Below, one piece after another: positions 35,505-47,697 of a stretch of DNA of 64,000 nt. Positions within the stretch are counted from its first letter, which is position 1. Each line of letters starts with the position of its first letter. Made by a program: the position numbers and the translations under genes. The notes beneath the pieces were generated by a model. That model searched no databases and was not told the origin of the DNA. It was given only the letters and a program-made list of their open reading frames with translations. Source of the DNA: Chamaecyparis obtusa (taxonomy: Eukaryota > Streptophyta > Pinopsida > Cupressales > Cupressaceae); assembly GCA_027943335.1 (NCBI GenBank), contig BSBK01004089.1:2770001-2834000 (forward strand). Direction: 5' to 3'.

Positions 35505-36903
35505 TGGTGTAGGGGAACCTAAAGTACAAGAGAACAAGGAGTTTAAGATTCCTTATATAAGATATTAAAAAATATTTAAGTCATTTGTGATGTATTTGAG
35601 TCCATATGTAAGGCTATGTGAAGCCATTTTTATGACATTGTTTGTCATGTTAAGGTCCTAGTTCGGTCAAGAAGGTTAGAATATGAAATAATGTCTAATA
35701 AAGGGTAAAGTGAATGTAAAATGTCTATTAAAATCCATCTTAGGGAATTCAAGTGTCCATACAAAGATTTGTCAATTTTGGAGTTAAACTAGTAAAGTTG
35801 TCATAAAAAGTTGTAATGCAAAATGCATAAAATATTGTCAAAAGATGCAAGTATGTTGTAAAGGGTTAAAAGAGTGTAAGGAGATGGTTCGAAAAGGTGG
35901 TTCGGAAGTTATAAATCACCACACATACTATAAAAACATTGTATTGGTTGTTCCAAACATGAATGAGAAGAGGAAGATCATTTTGAATCAATTGGTGTCT
36001 TCAAAACTTGTTGTTTTGATTGGTGTTAACTATTTTTATGTAGTTTTTAGGTCTTGTATGGACCTGTACGGCCTAGAAATGTTGTAAAAAGTGCATTTTA
36101 TTTAAAGTGGGATAAATAATATTTCTTTTGGTTTTGATTTGGAGCAATTATGTGGAGAAATGAATAAGTTATGACAGTTTTGGTAAAAGTTGTTATTTGC
36201 AGATCTGAGACTACTTGACCACAGTCAGAATGAAACATTTGGTACAGAAAATTTTTGGAGAATCGGGACCTATAATAATATTAATTGGAAATATATGTGA
36301 ATTAAATTTTGTTTCCTTTTGGTTTGAGTTGTTTTTATGCAGATTTGTGAAAGTTATGTATATTTGAGTGGAAACTGGTTTTTAAAGATCTCTATTGGAG
36401 TTGCAGGTAGTGATTTGTGCTTGTAAAATGATTTATCAATGGAAAAAATCAATGGCTTACATATTTGGAAACTAGACTCATTAATAGTGAATGTGAAACT
36501 AGTTTGGTATCATTTGGATTCGTTTTGAGAAATATATGAGATACCCTATGTAGGGTTTTGTGTTTTACTTTTGGTTTATGCCAGAAAAATGGCTCTCGGA
36601 GTAGAGACCATAACTTATAATTTAGTTGTTGTATTGGGATATTATTTACATATGTTTTATAATGACTAATTTGGAACAATTTCATAAAAATTTGTTAAGA
36701 GAATTTCAAAACTAAAATTTATGAATAATGGAATCAGATATAGAAATCAGGATATGCAAATGGAGAAAGGTTGATGTTTTTGTGATAAAACATGTTGTGG
36801 TTTATCCCATAAGATGTCTCTATACAAAGACATTATTGAATGGATGTTGAAAGGATCATAAAGGATCCTATTGATTTTTTGGTTTGTAAAATGCTTTGCA
36901 TCA
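35505..36903 (+). repeat. LTR copy 2 of tandem array
   Basis: 1399 bp, from TGGTGTAGGGGAACC to GCTTTGCATCA, followed by a PBS. Confidence 0.8.
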
Positions 36904-36906
36904 AAT

Positions 36907-36918
36907 TGGTATCAGAGC
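36907..36918 (+). promoter_or_regulatory. PBS (initiator tRNA-Met type) of small LTR element
   Basis: TGGTATCAGAGC, the common plant PBS complementary to initiator tRNA-Met, three bases after LTR copy 2. Confidence 0.85.
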
Positions 36919-37442
36919 TTGAAGATCTTGAGTGTGTGGGTAGACCGCCAAGGGAGGCAATCCACACCAGGACCTTGGAGATTTGGTATTTGTTTTGTTG
37001 ATGAGTTCTGGTTGCAGGTGCTCATCCATCTTGCTACAAAAGGAAGATATTGTTTTGTTGTATTGGCAGATAGGAAATTTATGTCAAGGCCATGGGAAGG
37101 TCCAATGGATTTCAAAAGACTATGGAAAAGAGGAAGGATGGGACTCCTAGGTGAGGCATATGGGAGAGTTGTTTGTAGTGAGTTTGAAGAAGCAATGGTA
37201 AAGGTAGATCTTTGACTGATAAGGCACCATGGAGTGGCAGCCATTACTGTTCCACTGATAGGAGTGTTTGAGAAGATGATTTTGAGGACAATCATGTGTC
37301 CTGAAGGGAAAAGATGATGGTGATAAAGGCATGAAGAGGCAAAGGCAAATGAAGGTAAAGATGAAAAATTTTGTTATAATTTTTTTTGCAGGTTATGACA
37401 CACCTTTCCAAGAGACTTGGAAACTTTTCAAGGTTGGAAGTA

Positions 37443-38847
37443 TGGTGCAGGGACACCTAAAGTATAAGAGAAAAAGGAGTTTAAGAGTCCTTATATAAGT
37501 TATTAAAATATATTTAAGTCATTTGTGATGTATTTGAGTCCATATGTAAGGCTATGTGAAGCCATTTATATGACATTGTTAATATTGTCATGTTAAGGTC
37601 CTAGTTCGGTCAAGAAGGTTAGAATATGAAATAATGTCTAATAAAGGATACAGTGGATGTAAAATGTCCATTAAATTCCATTTTAGAGAATCAAGTTGCC
37701 ATACAAAGATTTGTCAATTTTGGAGTTAAACTAGTAAAGTTGTCATAAAAAGTTGTAATGCAAAATGCATAAAATATTGTCAAAAGATGCAAGTATGTTG
37801 TAAAGGGTTAAAAGAGTGTAAGGGGATGGTTCCAAAAGGTGGTTGGGAAGTTATAAACCACCAAACATACTATAAAAACATTGTATTGGTCATTCCCAAC
37901 ATGAACGAGAAGAGGAAGATCATTTTGAATCAATTGGTGTCTTCAAAACTTGTTGTTTTGATTGTGTTAACTATTTTTATGTGGTTTCCATGTCTTGTAC
38001 GAACCTGTACGACCTAGTAATGTTGCAAAAAGTGTATTTTATTTAAAGTAGGATGAATAATATTTCTTTTGGTTTTGGTTTGGAGCAATTATGTGGAGAA
38101 ATGAATACGTTATGACAATTTTGGTAAAAGTTGTTATTTGCATATCTGAGACTGCTTGACCATACTCATAATGAAATGTTTGCTACGGACACATTTTGGA
38201 GAATCAAGACCTCTAATAATATTCATTGGAAAGATATGTGAATTAAATTTTGTTTCCTTTTGGTTTGAGTTGTTTTTATGCAGATTTGTAAAATTTATGT
38301 GTATGAGTGGAAACTGGTTTTTAAAGATCTCCATTGGAGTTGTGCAGGCAGTGATTTGTGCTTGTAAAATGATTTTTGAACGAGAAAAATAAATGGCTTA
38401 CATATTTGGAAACTAGACTCATTAATAGTTAATGTGGAATTGGTTTGGTATCATTTGGATTCATTTTGAGAAATATATGAGATACCCTAGGTAGGGTTTG
38501 GTGTTTTACTTCTGGTTTATGACAGAAAAAATGGCTCTCGGAGTAGAGACCATCACTTATAATTTAAATGTTGTATTGAGATCTTTTTTACATATGCTTT
38601 ATAAGGACTAATTTGGAACAATTACACCAAAGGATTTGTTAAGAGGATTTCAAAACTAAAAGTTATGAATAATGGAATCAGATATAGAAATCGGGATATG
38701 CAAATGGAGAAAGGTTGATGTTTTTGTGATAAAAGATGTTGTGGTTTACCTCACAAGATGCCTCTATACAAAGACATTGTTGTATGGATGTTGAAAGGAT
38801 CATAAAGGATCATATTGATTGTTTAGTTTCCATGATGCTCTGCATCA
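37443..38847 (+). repeat. LTR copy 3 of tandem array
   Basis: 1405 bp, from TGGTGCAGGGACACC to GCTCTGCATCA, preceded by a purine-rich CAAGGTTGGAAGTA (PPT). Its start and PPT resemble those of the minus-strand chromovirus relative at 60763-60790. Confidence 0.8.
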
Positions 38848-39324
38848 TTGCGCCATGAGAGAGGGAATGGGGATAGATGGTAGTCAATGTTGGGGATAGG
38901 CCATGAATGAGGAAATGGTCGTGCTGAGGAAAATTCGGATTTGGGATTTGATTAAGCTACCAAAGGGAAATAAACTAATTGGATGTAAATTGATCTTCAA
39001 GAAGTAGTTCAATTAATGCAGTTACATTGGGAATACAAGGTGATATTGGTTGTGAAAGAATATTCCTAGGTTGAGGGAATAGATTTTGTTATTTTCTAGT
39101 TTTTAAGCTAGCAAATTTATTAGATTCTTATTATCTATTATAGTAGCATTAAATTTAGAAATAATCTACATGTGAATGAAAATATTTATCATGCATAATG
39201 TTTTGGAGGAATAAGTTTTACAATAAAAAACTAAGTTGTAAAAGGTAAGGACTCATTAGTTTGAAGGAATAAATTTATATGTTACAATAAAAAATTATGT
39301 TGTGAAAGGTAAGAACTCATTTGT
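38848..39324 (+). pseudogene. Ty1/copia pol fragment 2: start of reverse transcriptase
   Basis: Continues fragment 1 after the LTR array. AMNEEMVVLRK, WDLIKLPKGNKLIGCKLIFK and, after a shift, YKVILVVKEYS and VEGIDFV match the start of copia RT. A local duplication of about 60 bp at about 39210-39324 repeats GGAATAA..ACAATAAAAAA..GGTAAGRACTCATT. Many stops. Cut at 39324 by the chromovirus. Confidence 0.75.
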
Positions 39325-40006
39325 TGATGCAGGAGCATCTCGGATCCTTGGCAATCCTGTATCACCAAAAAGAAGTTTGAAGTTTATGTGTTTCTCGGTT
39401 CCTTCTTTGACCAAGTTGGCTCGGTAGTTGCTCGGTTTCCTTCTTTAACTGAGTTGGTTAGTTAATTCCCTGGCGCTCGATTATCTTTTCCCTGGAGCTC
39501 GGTTATCCTTGCTGACGGTCAGTTATCCTTGCTTACTTACCAAGTTGTTTGTTTTGATTTCCTGTTGAGGCCGACTTGTGCATTTAATTGTGGTTGCATA
39601 TTTAATGTTGGTATCTATGATTGGGATGCATGTAGACCTAGATCTGGTCGTTCTCTTTCGTTAATGGTGGGTCTAAAGGCTGACTTGTTTGGTAGCCTCT
39701 TGTATATAAGATAGTCGTTGGTTGTAGATTAGGAGGAGTTGGTAGGAGTGAGTAGTGAGTTTTTGGATAGGAGTTAGAAGATTGAAGGTAGTTCTGAATC
39801 CTCGCAAGTTGGAGGACTGTTGTAATTGAATTGTAATATCTAGCCCTAACTAGGAAGGCCTTACAGCCCAACATGTATGAATCAAATTGATGAAATATAA
39901 GGATCTGATCTGCATTCTCTCTCTCTAGTTGTGTTTTCTACATTGTTTTTGTTTGGATGCAAGTTTGGACTATCCTTAATTTAATTTTTTGACCTTGCTT
40001 GCGTTA
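39325..40006 (+). repeat. 5' LTR of chromovirus
   Basis: 682 bp, starting TGATGCAGGAGC and ending GCGTTA (CA to TA). TATA box TATATAA at 39703-39709. Repeated GCTCGGTT-like words lie in U3. Confidence 0.9.
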
Positions 40007-40008
40007 GG

Positions 40009-40020
40009 TGGTATCAGAGC
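40009..40020 (+). promoter_or_regulatory. Primer binding site of chromovirus
   Basis: TGGTATCAGAGC, complementary to the 3' end of initiator tRNA-Met, two bases after the LTR. Confidence 0.92.
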
Positions 40021-40145
40021 GAAGGTTGAGATCTGGATCTAGGTCTGCGAATCTAGATTTGAGGGTTCCTTCTTGTTAAACCCTAGTTGATCTTGTTGTG
40101 GAGTATCAGATTACGACTTGACCTACAATTGCAGAGGGTTTCAAG

Positions 40146-41537
40146 ATGGTTCATGGGAGGCGAGATGCAGATCCAAGATTGGCAGACATGTTGAGACAAC
40201 TTGCTGCTAGATTAGAAGCTATGAAAATAACCCAGCAAAGTAAAAGACATCTTGAGGATGTTAGTGATGAAGAAATTGAAGAAGAACAAGGTGAAGCTGA
40301 ACTTGTACCTGTGATGGATCAGGGTGAGGAAAGATTGTTGAAAGCTTTGACAAATCTGAAGTCTACACCACACATTAATCCCCCTGAGTACAGTGGAAAA
40401 TTGGATTTGGATGAATTGGTGGATTGGATCACCGAGATGGAGAAGTACTTTGAGTATGAAAATGTCCCTAAGGAAAAGAAGGTGAAAATTGCAAGCACAA
40501 AGTTGAAAGGTCAAGCATCCTTGTGGTGGGAGCATCTGCAGTTGGACCGAAAGAGGAAAGGAAAAGACAAAATCAGGGTATGGAATAAGATGGTAAACAA
40601 GTTGAAAGGACGGTTTTTACCCTGTGATTATTAGATTAACCTAGTTAGGCGAATACAAAGTTTGAGGCAAAAAGATAGCTCGATAAAAGACTATACTAAG
40701 GAATTCTATATATTAGATATCAGATCTGGACATGATGAAGATGCAGTGGAAAGAATTGCTAGGTACCTGAATGGATTAAGAGTTTCCATCCAAGAAGAGA
40801 TTAGTTTCGTTAAAATGGAAAGCATTGAAGAAGCTTATCAGTTTGCCTTGAAAGCCGAGGAGAAATTGAACAAAAGGCATGAACAGAGACAAAGAGGAAG
40901 AGGTGGTAGATTTCCTAGGGGAAGAGGTAGATCTTATGGTGAAAACAATAGATCTAATCAGGATGAAAAAAACCTGGATAAAGGCAAGACCGAGTGGAAA
41001 GGTGAAAGTTCATCTAGAGGAAGAGACAGTAATCACCGAGGTGGTTATAGCAGAGGTGGATTCTGAGGAACTTGTTACAATTGTGGAGAAGAAGGACATA
41101 GATCATTTGAGTGTACACATACGAGTAAGAAGGTTGGTAACAGTAGAAATGCTTTGGTGCAAGAAGATTCACCAAATGAACTTGAGAAGGAAAAGAACTT
41201 GATGGTAAAAAGAGCACTTTGGAATGAAAGTAATAAGGAAGATCCGGTAAGGAAAAGTTTGTTCAAGACCAGATGTAGAGTTGCTGATGAGGTATGGAAA
41301 GTTATCATTGATAGTGGAAGCTCGGAGAATTTGGCATCTAAGGAAATGGTTACAAAGTTGCAATTTGAAAGGTTGAAACATCCGAAGCCCTATCAAGTTT
41401 CATGGATCAAGGATGAGCATACATTATTGGTAAGTGAACAATGTTATGTAAATTCGAAGATTGGAAAGTACTATGATAAGGTGTTATGTGATATCATGCC
41501 TATGGATTGTTGTCATATTTTGTTGGGTAGACCTTGA
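40146..41537 (+). pseudogene. Gag-protease of chromovirus, three in-frame stops
   Basis: One frame from ATG 40146. The Gag core includes YSGKLDLDELVDWITEMEKY and LKGQASLWWEHLQ. TAG at 40632-40634 fits CAG decay. An Arg/Gly-rich region (about 40880-41060) is followed by TGA at 41064-41066, then the CCHC knuckle CYNCGEEGHRSFEC. The protease site is VIIDSGSSENL (near 41310). The LLGRP motif ends in TGA at 41535-41537 where Trp is usual. Confidence 0.85.
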
Positions 41538-44500
41538 CAATATGATAGACATGCTATATATGATGGGAGATTGCATAAATATATTATTTGGGTTGATGGG
41601 AGGAAGCAAATCTTGTTTCCTTTGATTAAAGAAACTATTAGTAGTGTTTGTACATTTGTGAAAATTGTCTGATGGAATGAAGAAAGTTTGTTAAGGATTC
41701 GAAGAAAAATGATGTGTCTTTTGTTGTGATTCCTAACAAATCGAGTGGGAAAATAGAGGATAGCATACCTGAAGAGATTGATAAGATACTCACCGAGTAG
41801 AGCGAGATCATTTCTGATAATGTACCTAATGGTTTGCCACTAAAGAGAAGCATTGATCATTGCATGGATCTTATCCCTGGAGCTAGTTTACCAAATAAGG
41901 CACCACATCGGTTGACACCGACTGAGAATCAGGAATTGAACCAACAGATTCAAGAATTGTTGAAGAAAGGTTTGATCTGAGAAAGTTTGAGTCCTTGTGC
42001 AATACCAACTGTATTGGCACCTAAGAAGAATGGAGAATGGAGAATGTGTACTTATTCCAGAGCAATCAACAAGATAATAGTGAAATAGAGGTTTCCTATA
42101 CCGAGAATGGATGACATAATGGATAGTTTGACTGGAGCAAAATATTTTACCAAGATTGATTTGAAAAGTGGATATCATCAGATTAGAATCAGAGAAGGTG
42201 ATGAATGGAAAATTGCTTTTAAGACAAGAGAAGGTTTATATGAATGGTTGGTTATGCCTTTTGGTTTAACTAATGCACCGAGTACTTTTATGAGGCTGAT
42301 GAGTGAAGTTTTGAAGAAATTTTTGGGTAAGTTTATGATTGTATATCTAGATGATATTCTGATATTCAGTAAGACCAGAGAAGAATATTTGTTGCATGTT
42401 AGACAGGTATTACAGAGATTGAAAGAAGAAAAGTTGCTGATTAATTTGAAAAAGTGTTCCTTCGTGAAAGGAGAGATTGTGTATTTGGGTTTTATGATTT
42501 CAGCCGATGGTTTGAAAATGGATCTTGAAAAGGTTGAAGCTATTTTGAATTGTCCTACACCTGAGAATGCTAGTGAGGTAAGATTATTCCATGGTTTAGC
42601 AAGTTTTTACCGAAAGTTCATTAGGAATTTCAGTTCAATTTGTAATGTTATGACTGAGACTATGAGAGGAGATAAAAGGGAATTTAAGTGGACACATGGA
42701 GCTGATAAAAGTTTTGAGACTCTGAAGTAGAAAGTTGTTGAATTGCCTATATTAGCTTTACCTGATTTCAATAAGGTATTTGAAGTTGAATGTGATGCAA
42801 GTGGTAGTGCAATAGGAGCTGTGTTGAGTCAAGAAGGTAAACCTATTGCTTTCTTTAGTGAAAAGTTGAATGATGCAAAAAGAAAATATTTTGTGTATGA
42901 TCAAGAGTTCTATGCTATTGTTCAAGCCCTAAAGAAATGGAGACATTATTTGATACTAAGTGAATTTGTGTTGTATACTGATCATAAGGCTTTACAGTAT
43001 TTGTGTAGTCAGAATAAGTTGAATCAGAGACATATGAAATGGGTTGAGTATTTGCAGAGTTATACATTTTTGATAAAGCATAAGAGTGGAGTCACTAACA
43101 GAGTTGGTGATGCATTGAGTAGAAGATCTTTAATGACCGAAATGAAAATTGAAGTTCTTGGTTTTGATGACATGAAAGATTCGTATGAAACTGATCCTGA
43201 TTTTTCTGAGTTGTGGAGAAAGTGCGGAGCACCTATTCAAGGTCAACCGAGTACTAAATGGGAAGACTATTTCATTCAGGAAGGTATGTTGTTTAAAGGT
43301 ATTCAGTTGTGTATACCGAGAGGATCAATAAGAACTAATTTGATAACGGGGAAACATAGTAGTGGTTTAGCTGGATATTTTGGAATTGATAAGACATTGA
43401 ATTTTCTTAAGGAGAAATATTTTTGGCCACAATTGTATAAAGATGTTTAGAAATTTGTGAGAAGTTGTGGAATTTGTCAAGTTGCAAAGGGAGTAAGTCA
43501 AAATACTAGATTGTATATACCGATTTATGTTCCTGAGAAATCTTGGATTGATATCAATATGGATTTTGTTCTTGGCTTACCGAAGACAATGAGAGGTAAT
43601 GATTACATATTTGTTGTTATGGCTAGATTTTCTAAAATGGCACATTTTATACCTTGTAGAAAGACATTAGATGCAGTGCATATAGAAGATCTTTTCTTTA
43701 AGGAAATTGTCAAATTGCATGGATTACCGAGGAGTATCATCTCTGACCGAGACAGTAAATTTGTTGGATACTTTTGGAAGACTCTTTGGAGAAAGTTGGG
43801 CACTGAGTTGAGGTATAGTTCTACATTTCACCCACAGACTGATGGATAGACAGAGGTTGTAAATAGAATTTTGGGTAATCTTTTGAGATGTTTAGTTGGA
43901 GACACACCGAGTAATTGGGATTCTATTTTGGCGCAAGCAGAGTTTTCATATAATAATTCAGTGAATATGAGTATTGGAAAGTCACCTTTTGAGATTGTAA
44001 ATGGCAACAACTAAGAGGAATATCAAATTTAAAGGACATTGTTGGTGAATAAAAGAGAAGTGTTGAAGGAGAGGAATTTGATGAGTTCATGAAGAAGTGA
44101 AACATAAGTTGGAGAAAAGAAATCAGAAATGCAAGGCCATAGAGGATAGATCGAGAAGACACAAGACTTTTGCAAATGGGGATGAAGTAATGGTACACTT
44201 GAAGAAAGGAAGATTTCTTGTTGGAACATATGGGAAGCTGAAAATGAAGAAGTTTGGCCCTTGCAAGATATTGAGGAAGTTTGACAATGGAAATGCTTAT
44301 GAGATTGAGTTACCCGATGACATGGATATATCACCTATATTCAACGTTGCAGATTTGTATGAGTATCATGAACCATATGAAGAAATGACACTATTGAATG
44401 ATTATCCTAAGAAGCAGACATAAGAAGTTGTGAAGATTTTGGAACAAAGAATTGGCAGAAGTACAAGAGGAAAATAGTATATGGAATATTTGGTAAAGTG

Positions 44501-44579
44501 GAAGAATAGACCGATTGAAGACAATTCATGGATTTCGCAATCTGAGTTGGATTCAGCTCGGGTTGTACATGTTGCATGA
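41538..44579 (+). pseudogene. Pol of chromovirus: RT, RNase H, integrase, chromodomain
   Basis: After frame shifts near 41660, RT runs to about 42730 with [16 protein letters not shown] and the active site YLDDILIF (near 42346). RNase H covers about 42743-43130 (ECDASGSAIGAVLS, YTDHKALQYL). The integrase HHCC zinc part is near 43350-43490, core DFVLGLP and SDRDSKF near 43563 and 43745, and QTDG*TEVVNR keeps the catalytic Glu after a stop. A frame shift lies near 43990-44097. The chromodomain (44424-44576) has YLVKWKN and DNSWI, with one internal stop. Chromodomains bind histone marks and guide insertion into heterochromatin. Confidence 0.85.
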
Positions 44580-44612
44580 TTCAAAGAATCATTTAAAATA
44601 ACCCCAGGTGTT

Positions 44613-45267
44613 TGATGTAGGAGCATCTCGAGTCCTTGGCAATCCCGTATCACCAAAAAGAAGTTTGAAGTTTCTGTGTTGCTTAGATCCTTCTTTGACC
44701 GAGTTGGCTCGGTAGTTGCTCGGTTTCCTTCTTTAACCGAGTTGGTCGGTTAATTCCCTAGCGCTCGGTTATCTTTTCCATGGCGCTCAGTTATCCTTGC
44801 TTACCAAGTTGGTTGTTTTGATTTCCTATTGAGGCCGACTTGTGCATTTAATTGTGGTCACATATCTAATGTTGGTATCTATCATTGGGATGTGTGTAGA
44901 CCTAGATCTAGTCATTCCCTTCCGTTAATGGTGGATCTGAAGGCCGACTTGTTCGGTAGCCTCTTGTATATAAGATAGTCGTTGGTTGTAGATTAGGAGT
45001 TGGTAGGAGTGAGTAGTGCGTTTTTGGATAGGAGTTAGAAGATTGAAGGTAGTTTTGACTCCTTGCAAGTTGGAGGACTGTTGTAATTGAATTGTAATAG
45101 CTAGCCCTAACCGAGAAGGCCTTACAGCCCGACATGTATGAATCAAATTGATGAAATATAAGATTCTAGTCTACATTCTCTCTCTATGGTTGTGTTTTTC
45201 GCACTGTTGTTGTTTGGCTGCAAGTTTGGACTGTCCTTAATTGGATTTTCCGACCTTGCTTGCGTCA
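44613..45267 (+). repeat. 3' LTR of chromovirus
   Basis: 655 bp, starting TGATGTAGGAGC and ending GCGTCA. Preceded by the PPT-like ACCCCAGGTGTT; TATA box TATATAA at 44967-44973. Close to the 5' LTR, with scattered transitions and a few small indels. Confidence 0.9.
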
Positions 45268-45550
45268 TTTGTATATTGAAAATCCATGTATGGCCTCAAA
45301 CAATCACCTATTGTGACACCTAAAATATTCCTTTCTATTAAGATTGATATACGTGAGGGCCAAATTGGATCATTATATTTATTATAAACATAATGGTGAT
45401 CACTTATTTGTTATCATAGTGTATGTAGATGATATACAATAAGGATGTAATTAAAGACTTAAAATTAATCAGTTTTTTGCATGGTTTGACATGAAAGATT
45501 TGGGGATTGCTAAGTTCATCTTGAGTATGGAGATGATAAAATAGCATAGT
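45268..45550 (+). pseudogene. Ty1/copia pol fragment 3: RT catalytic region
   Basis: Continues fragment 2 after the chromovirus. SMYGLKQSP, then (with shifts) HLFVIIVYVDD and FAWFDMKDLGIAKFIL, give the copia RT active-site region (YVDD near 45420-45436). Homology stops near 45545. Confidence 0.75.
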
Positions 45551-46183
45551 CACCTACAGACGAGGGGACTTGGAGGTCTCAGAAATAGATACCTGTACTA
45601 GTACGATTATTTTTCAAAATTACGAGACAGGGGTACTTGGAGACAACAATTTTTTTTAAATATGATATAATAATTTCTAAGAAATATTATAACATAGAGC
45701 TTTGAAAACAAGAACAATGGAAAGTTTTACGTATGAACATTAAAACCATTGAATCAAAATATCAAATCTGAAATTCAAATTACTAATAGTAATAGTATTA
45801 CTAATAGTAATACTAATACTAATAGTAATGTCATGTATTCATCTAATATTGTGTCACATAGAGTCAAATAGTTCAAAACTCACATTGCAAACAAATAAAA
45901 AATAACAAAAACCATTTTAAACTTTGATCGTACCCATGGAAAAGTGGGAGTTATTTATACCGATTCCAACGCAAGCACAAATGGTTAGTAAATAATTATG
46001 GAAAGTGGTGGCAGTTGTCTAATTGACAAACTGGATTGTAATTATTACAAGATCTCGCACGTTTTGTGGGTGTTGAAGGCCTTAATTTGGCTTTTGATCG
46101 CCATTTTCTGGGGCAAAAATGTCTCAATTTTCTTGCAGAGAACTAGCTTCTAGGAAATCTTGTGTTGTCTTGAGAAGAAGAAG
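45551..46183. other. Intergenic stretch with AAT/ACT microsatellite
   Basis: No gene seen. An impure trinucleotide-type repeat of ACTAAT/AGTAAT lies at about 45778-45830. GGAGACTT and GAGGTCTC words at 45553-45655 recall the GGAGAC-rich stretch at 48350-48500. Confidence 0.5.
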
Positions 46184-46762
46184 ATGGGAGGGGATAGAAA
46201 AAGAATGGAATCGCTCACTTGTGATGATTGGAAGAGTAAGCCTAAGATTTGGAGCCTCTTGAGTAAAGGGAAAATTACTGATTTTATAGAGAGGCTTCAC
46301 GGTCGTAACCCTATTGTTACCAAGATGTTCAAGAAGGATTGGTATGATGGTAAGCTCACCATTTGTGGCAACACTGTGAAAGTGGGTGAAGGTGTCATCG
46401 CTAAAGTTACTGGTCTTTTGCTGGAGGGGAAGAAATTCTATAGGGATAGAAAACTTACTGATTTGGTAGTTAAACATTTTCCAAAAGAGGAAGATGAGAA
46501 GTAAAAGCTAGTGAAAATTAACAAGATCTATTACTCGCCAAAACCCAACAACAAGGTGTGGAGGTGGGTTCTTTTTGTTGTTATGTAGTATATCACTCTT
46601 GATGGAAAGTTTACAAGGGTCTACAACTACCACTTTGTGCTCCTGAATCATTTATGGCATGATGATAAGGTATCCTTTCCATTTTACCTTCTATGTTCAA
46701 AGTGTGGGATAAGATTTGGGTAGGTCCCTTGCCCCTTCTCCCTCTTTGGCGTCTAAAATGGC

Positions 46763-47108
46763 TAGTAAGTCTACCCCTGGAGACAGAAAACTGAAGAATG
46801 TTGCATTTGATAAAGGTGTCCCATCTCCCTTGTTGGTGAGGATGAGCTCGATGAGGGAGGGGAGAATTCTAGGGAAGGTGTAAATTTCAATGAATTGGAC
46901 AATTGTAGCATAGAGGTGTCCTTTGGGGAGAATTCTAGTAAGCCTACCCCTGGAGACAACAAACTGAAGAATGTTGCATTTGATAAAGGTGTTCCTATCT
47001 CCCTTGTTGGTGAGGATGAGCTCATTAAGGGAGGGGAGAATTCTAGGGAAGGTGTAAATTTCAATGAATTGGACAATTGTAGCAGAGAGGAGTCCATTGG
47101 GGTTCTAC
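46763..47108 (+). repeat. Tandem duplication of a 58-codon unit
   Basis: Two near-identical units start at 46763 and 46936 (offset 173 bp; copy 1 has lost one base). Both contain CTGAAGAATGTTGCATTTGA and GGGGAGAATTCTAGGGAAGG. Confidence 0.9.
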
Positions 47109-47270
47109 AGATTGCCAAAGAAGGTGCTCTATACTTCTACATAATCATTAGATGGGTCTTCCATGAAGTTAAAGAAATCAAAATCAAGAAAAGGGCTTTT
47201 ACCAATAAGATGGAGTTCTTGGAGGCGCTTGGCGTGGGAAGGGACAACACATTTTCTAATAATGTGAAAG

Positions 47271-47697
47271 TGTTATGTTGTGATGATTGATCAAGAAAGT
47301 ACTGAAAAGTCTCCATGAACCCTCACCGAGGTTGGGGGTGGGTGGCAGCCCCTGAGGAAAAATAATTTGGCACTATTTTTCGGGCCGACATGTTGTAACC
47401 AATTCTAACCGTAAAGTGGCAAAAAGCTTGTATAAAACGGATTAGGGTTAGGGATTTCAATAGTATGTTTTTAGTAACTTCTTACAACGGTATTGAGCTG
47501 TAAGGGATGCAGAATTTAATCAGGTTGTAATCACTGTATAATAATAATATTGGACTCGTTGTTGGTGGACGTAGCCCAGGGATTGGGTGAACGACGTTAA
47601 ATCTTTGTGTCTTGTGTTCTCTTCTATATGGTTTATTATTTTCTGATATTGGTTATATTTGCATGTAACTGTTATTTATGTCTTGTTAATCCTAACC
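47271..47697 (+). mobile_element. Solo LTR of Ty1/copia type
   Basis: A 427 bp LTR flanked by a perfect TSD gaaag (47266-47270 and 47698-47702). It begins TGTTATG; its end reads TAACC here but TAACA in the duplicated copy (49216), consistent with CA. TATA box TATAAAA at 47431-47437. The segment GTGGACGTAGCCCAGGG with TCTTTGTGTCTTGTG is characteristic of the R/U5 region of plant copia LTRs. Confidence 0.82.

Larger units (their letters stand above)
33761..38847 (+). mobile_element. Tandem small LTR element: LTR-int-LTR-int-LTR
   Basis: Three LTR copies (33761-about 35110 truncated, 35505-36903, 37443-38847) separated by two short internal regions (about 35111-35504 and 36904-37442). The flanks are TTGCA (33756-33760) and TTGCG (38848-38852), a likely TSD with one CpG-type change. 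Removing the array joins the two copia pol fragments. A 539 bp internal region with no protein domain makes this a TRIM/LARD-like non-autonomous element. The triple-LTR state suggests unequal recombination between LTRs. Confidence 0.82.
39325..45267 (+). mobile_element. Complete chromovirus (Ty3/gypsy with chromodomain), decayed
   Basis: LTRs 39325-40006 and 44613-45267, perfect TSD tttgt (39320-39324 and 45268-45272), initiator-Met PBS at 40009-40020, PPT just before 44613. The coding order gag, protease, RT, RNase H, integrase, chromodomain defines a chromovirus. Stops are mostly CAG/TGG/CGA decay, and there are at least two frame shifts. It sits inside an old copia RT gene. Confidence 0.93.

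Noticed and set aside
36871..37215. 114-codon plus-strand frame across the LTR end and PBS of the small element
   Set aside because: It starts inside an LTR, crosses the PBS and has no domain; the matching minus-strand frame (36912-37295) is equally domain-free.
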